Shown: one piece after another, positions 61,838 to 64,000 of the stretch
Layout: each line of letters opens with the position of its first letter
Numbering within the stretch: the stretch's first letter is position 1
NCBI GenBank assembly: GCA_947503835.1
Contig: CANNFM010000004.1
Span: forward strand, 124,001 to 188,000
Direction of reading: 5' to 3'
DNA length: 64,000 nt
Origin: an uncultured Aquimarina sp.
Lineage (GTDB): Bacteria > Bacteroidota > Bacteroidia > Flavobacteriales > Flavobacteriaceae
Position numbers and translations under genes: made by a program
Notes under the pieces: generated by a model
Told to the model about the DNA's origin: nothing
Databases searched by the model: none
Seen by the model: only the letters and a program-made list of their open reading frames with translations

Positions 61838-64000
61838 TTAATTTACCCTTTTCCTATACCAAAACATAACCAGAAACAAAATCCCAAATAGTACCAACCC
61901 TAACACCCAATACAGCCAGTTATGATCACTAAACGATATAGGAGCAGCATCCCCTACCAAATAAAATCCTCCCCAATAAAAAGGATGTGTTCTATTAATA
62001 TCAGCGGTTTTTAAATATTGAAGCTTGGCTTGTTGCAAGGCTTTGGCCTTATTCATCCCTGCTTTAAGGTTGGTATAGAAGTGTTTCATCAACTCGGGTG
62101 TGGTTTGATCTGATACCTCCCAACTGGTTAAGAGCAAGCTTTTAGTCCCAGCGTATTGAAACGCAGTACCCAAACTCATGATCCCTTCTCCCTTGGCGAT
62201 TTTACCAGATCCTGTATTGCAGGCGCTCAATACAGTAAGCTCGGCAGGGATATCTAGGGCAAATAGCTCATGACTATACAAGAGATTATCTTCTATTGTA
62301 TCTTTGCTTTTGGTGAAATAGAGCCTAGAATTCTCTGGTCGTTCGTTATCCACCTCGCCATGCAATGCCAGGTGTAGAATGTTATATTGACCTGCATTTT
62401 TCTTAAAATTGGCCTCTATGGCTTCAGACCCGAAGTAATATTGCCCATCGATAATCTCAGAAATGGCTTTGATTTCTTTTCTGGTTCCTGGCAAGTCATC
62501 TCCTGCATCTCTAAGGGTAGCTAAACTCATGGTTTTGGCATCTACCACATTGGTGCTGTCTGTAAATGAAAACGCCAGGCATTCTTCTTGTTTTTTAGAT
62601 TTTTGAGTGTTTTCATTTGTGGTAAACAAAACATTAGCCGAATTGGCATAACTAATCGCATAGTTATTTAGCAAATACGGCAAATCTTTAGGATTATTGG
62701 AGTCTTTATTTTGAGTAAGCAATAGCTCAACGTTAAGATGCCAAAGAGGTCCATCAGGGATGATGATGAGCTCATCTCCTACCAGTTGATCTGCTATTGG
62801 AGCTATTAATTGTTGATACAGTTTATAAGAAGATGTTTTAAAATCTCCCACATGTTTTGAGGTAATGGCATCTCTAAAGGTTTCTACTTTTTTAGTAAGA
62901 TCGGCAGTAGCCAACTCTTGTACGGCAATCTCGTTTTTAGCAATGGTAAAGGCATAGGTGATACTATCAGAAGTAAAAAATTCTACTACTGTGGTACCCA
63001 CATTAAGTTGTTGCTGAAGTTTACTTACTGATACAATATCGTTTTTGTGTTTTAATTGATAGTATTTGGGGTAGTTTTTTTCTAAGATTTGGGTTAATGA
63101 ATCTTGCCTTCGACTGATCTCAAAGAGTTTATTTTCGTATCGAGTGATTTTTGTGGTATCGATACCCTGTTCGGATTGCTCCTCTGTGATCTTAGATTGG
63201 TAAAACGCTTTATTGATTCTAAGGTCTTTTTCTAGAGTGACAAGATTCGAAGGTAATCCTGTAAAGGTTTTGGCATTGGCATCATTTAAGAGTTCTTTTA
63301 AGGTATTGGCTTTACTTCTTTCGGCATAATAAAAGGCTTTTTCAAGAGCTTTTTGATCTTTTTCTGTAGTATAGAACAATAGTTGTGCTTCTATAGCGCC
63401 TTGATACACTTCTTTGGCTTGTTTAGCAAAGGTTACCTTGTCTTGATAGTTGGTAAAACTTTGTCTTATAGTATTGATTAGAGTATCTGCTTTTTGGCAT
63501 ATACTGATTGCATTTTTAAGATCATTAAGAGTTTGATTTTGTTTGTATAATTTTATGTAGGTCTTGGTTTGGCCTTGTAGGGTAGCTAATAAAATGGTGA
63601 GGTTATAATATTGGTCTAGATCAGCAATATCATTTTTAGAATAATCCTGTTTAGTATTTGATACTATCGCTTTATAATAATTTGTTAATGCATTTTGGTA
63701 CTGCTTTTGTGCAATATTGACTTTTGCAATATCATTATAGGATAATGCTACATTAGGATGATATTTTTCAAAAATGGTTAATTGTATGTCTAATGATCTG
63801 TGGTAATTTTTGAGTGCATTGGTGTAATCCTTCCTCATAAGATCAATATTGCCTATATTTATATAAGAATTTGCAATATAAGGATGAAATTTTCCAAAAA
63901 TATAATTCCTTATTTTTAAGGACTTATTGTAATAATCTAAGGCGTTATCATAATTTCTTTTTTGATAATACAACTCTCCAATATCGTTATAAGAGTCAGC
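61838..64000 (-). CDS. TPR-CHAT protease-like protein with C-terminal membrane anchor (N-terminus outside window)
   Basis: 720 residues are visible and the frame is still open at the window edge. The visible N-terminal part is tetratricopeptide repeats (NDIGELYYQKRNYDNALDYY, YINIGNIDLMRKDYTNALKNY, YNDIAKVNIAQKQYQNALTNY). A helical/coiled linker follows (about 140-410), then a CHAT caspase-like domain. The catalytic dyad is visible: His547 in LHLALHGEVDN and Cys594 in VLSACNTGSGKIAKGEGI. One transmembrane helix (about 696-714) and a basic tail RKRVN end the protein. Relatives are proteases in host-defence or signalling systems; the target here is unknown. Confidence 0.88.
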   Translation of the reverse strand, partial: ADSYNDIGELYYQKRNYDNALDYYNKSLKIRNYIFGKFHPYIANSYINIGNIDLMRKDYTNALKNYHRSLDIQLTIFEKYHPNVALSYNDIAKVNIAQKQYQNALTNYYKAIVSNTKQDYSKNDIADLDQYYNLTILLATLQGQTKTYIKLYKQNQTLNDLKNAISICQKADTLINTIRQSFTNYQDKVTFAKQAKEVYQGAIEAQLLFYTTEKDQKALEKAFYYAERSKANTLKELLNDANAKTFTGLPSNLVTLEKDLRINKAFYQSKITEEQSEQGIDTTKITRYENKLFEISRRQDSLTQILEKNYPKYYQLKHKNDIVSVSKLQQQLNVGTTVVEFFTSDSITYAFTIAKNEIAVQELATADLTKKVETFRDAITSKHVGDFKTSSYKLYQQLIAPIADQLVGDELIIIPDGPLWHLNVELLLTQNKDSNNPKDLPYLLNNYAISYANSANVLFTTNENTQKSKKQEECLAFSFTDSTNVVDAKTMSLATLRDAGDDLPGTRKEIKAISEIIDGQYYFGSEAIEANFKKNAGQYNILHLALHGEVDNERPENSRLYFTKSKDTIEDNLLYSHELFALDIPAELTVLSACNTGSGKIAKGEGIMSLGTAFQYAGTKSLLLTSWEVSDQTTPELMKHFYTNLKAGMNKAKALQQAKLQYLKTADINRTHPFYWGGFYLVGDAAPISFSDHNWLYWVLGLVLFGILFLVMFWYRKRVN

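Noticed and set aside
1..64000. tRNA, rRNA and complete insertion sequences
   Set aside because: None recognised on reading both strands; a tRNAscan or ISfinder search would be decisive and was not possible.

Overview
The window is low-GC chromosomal DNA from a marine-type member of the Flavobacteriaceae (Bacteroidota), probably Aquimarina-like, though that genus is a guess. The evidence is lineage-typical families (IPExxxVDY protein, DUF2480, DUF3078, DUF2721, M43 pappalysin-like lipoprotein, a type IX secretion C-terminal domain), many lipoproteins, weak ribosome-binding sites, and promoters of the Bacteroidota type (TTG, 17-20 bases, TAnnTTTG). Most of it is housekeeping sequence; the right end (about 59.4-64.0 kb) is accessory.

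Layout. 0-2.8 kb: rnc (start outside the window), an IPExxxVDY protein, pyk. 2.9-8.1 kb, minus strand: a response regulator, a PAS histidine kinase, a DUF2721 membrane protein, a very large VPS10/Asp-box secreted protein. 8.3-15.5 kb: M24 aminopeptidase, VOC protein, di-heme peroxidase, BrnQ transporter, alpha/beta hydrolase, zinc-ribbon-like protein, thiL. 15.7-30.8 kb: the SUF iron-sulfur cluster locus (sufA-like, sufB, sufC, sufD, sufS, sufE, DUF59). It is interrupted by two lipoprotein genes (one a metallo-beta-lactamase-fold, lactonase-like protein), a four-helix-bundle gene with small inverted repeats, a serine hydrolase, and a block of four secreted proteins between sufS and sufE. 31-46 kb: outer-membrane DUF3078 protein, prolyl oligopeptidase, DoxX proteins, asd, mscL, alr-tdk, rsmI, a uracil-DNA glycosylase relative, an M50-like protein, a NarL-type two-component pair, a frameshifted lipoprotein, an AhpD-like protein. 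46-59 kb: recJ, lipoprotein hydrolases, a GreA-like protein, mtgA, an FAD oxidoreductase, then the lipid/ribosome cluster pdxA-yceD-rpmF-fabH-accB-accC, with ribE divergent.

The right end holds a 51-residue candidate protein, a promoter bracketed by two identical palindromes ahead of an unrecognised 125-residue protein, a mobile mystery protein A/B pair (HTH regulator plus Fic protein) with its own paired operator-like repeats, a cluster of REP-like hairpins, and a TPR-CHAT protease-like protein with a C-terminal membrane segment that runs off the window. This is the best place to look for an undescribed regulatory or defence-like system, but a defence role is inference only.

No rRNA, tRNA, CRISPR array or complete insertion sequence was seen. 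All family assignments come from reading motifs; none was checked by a database search.
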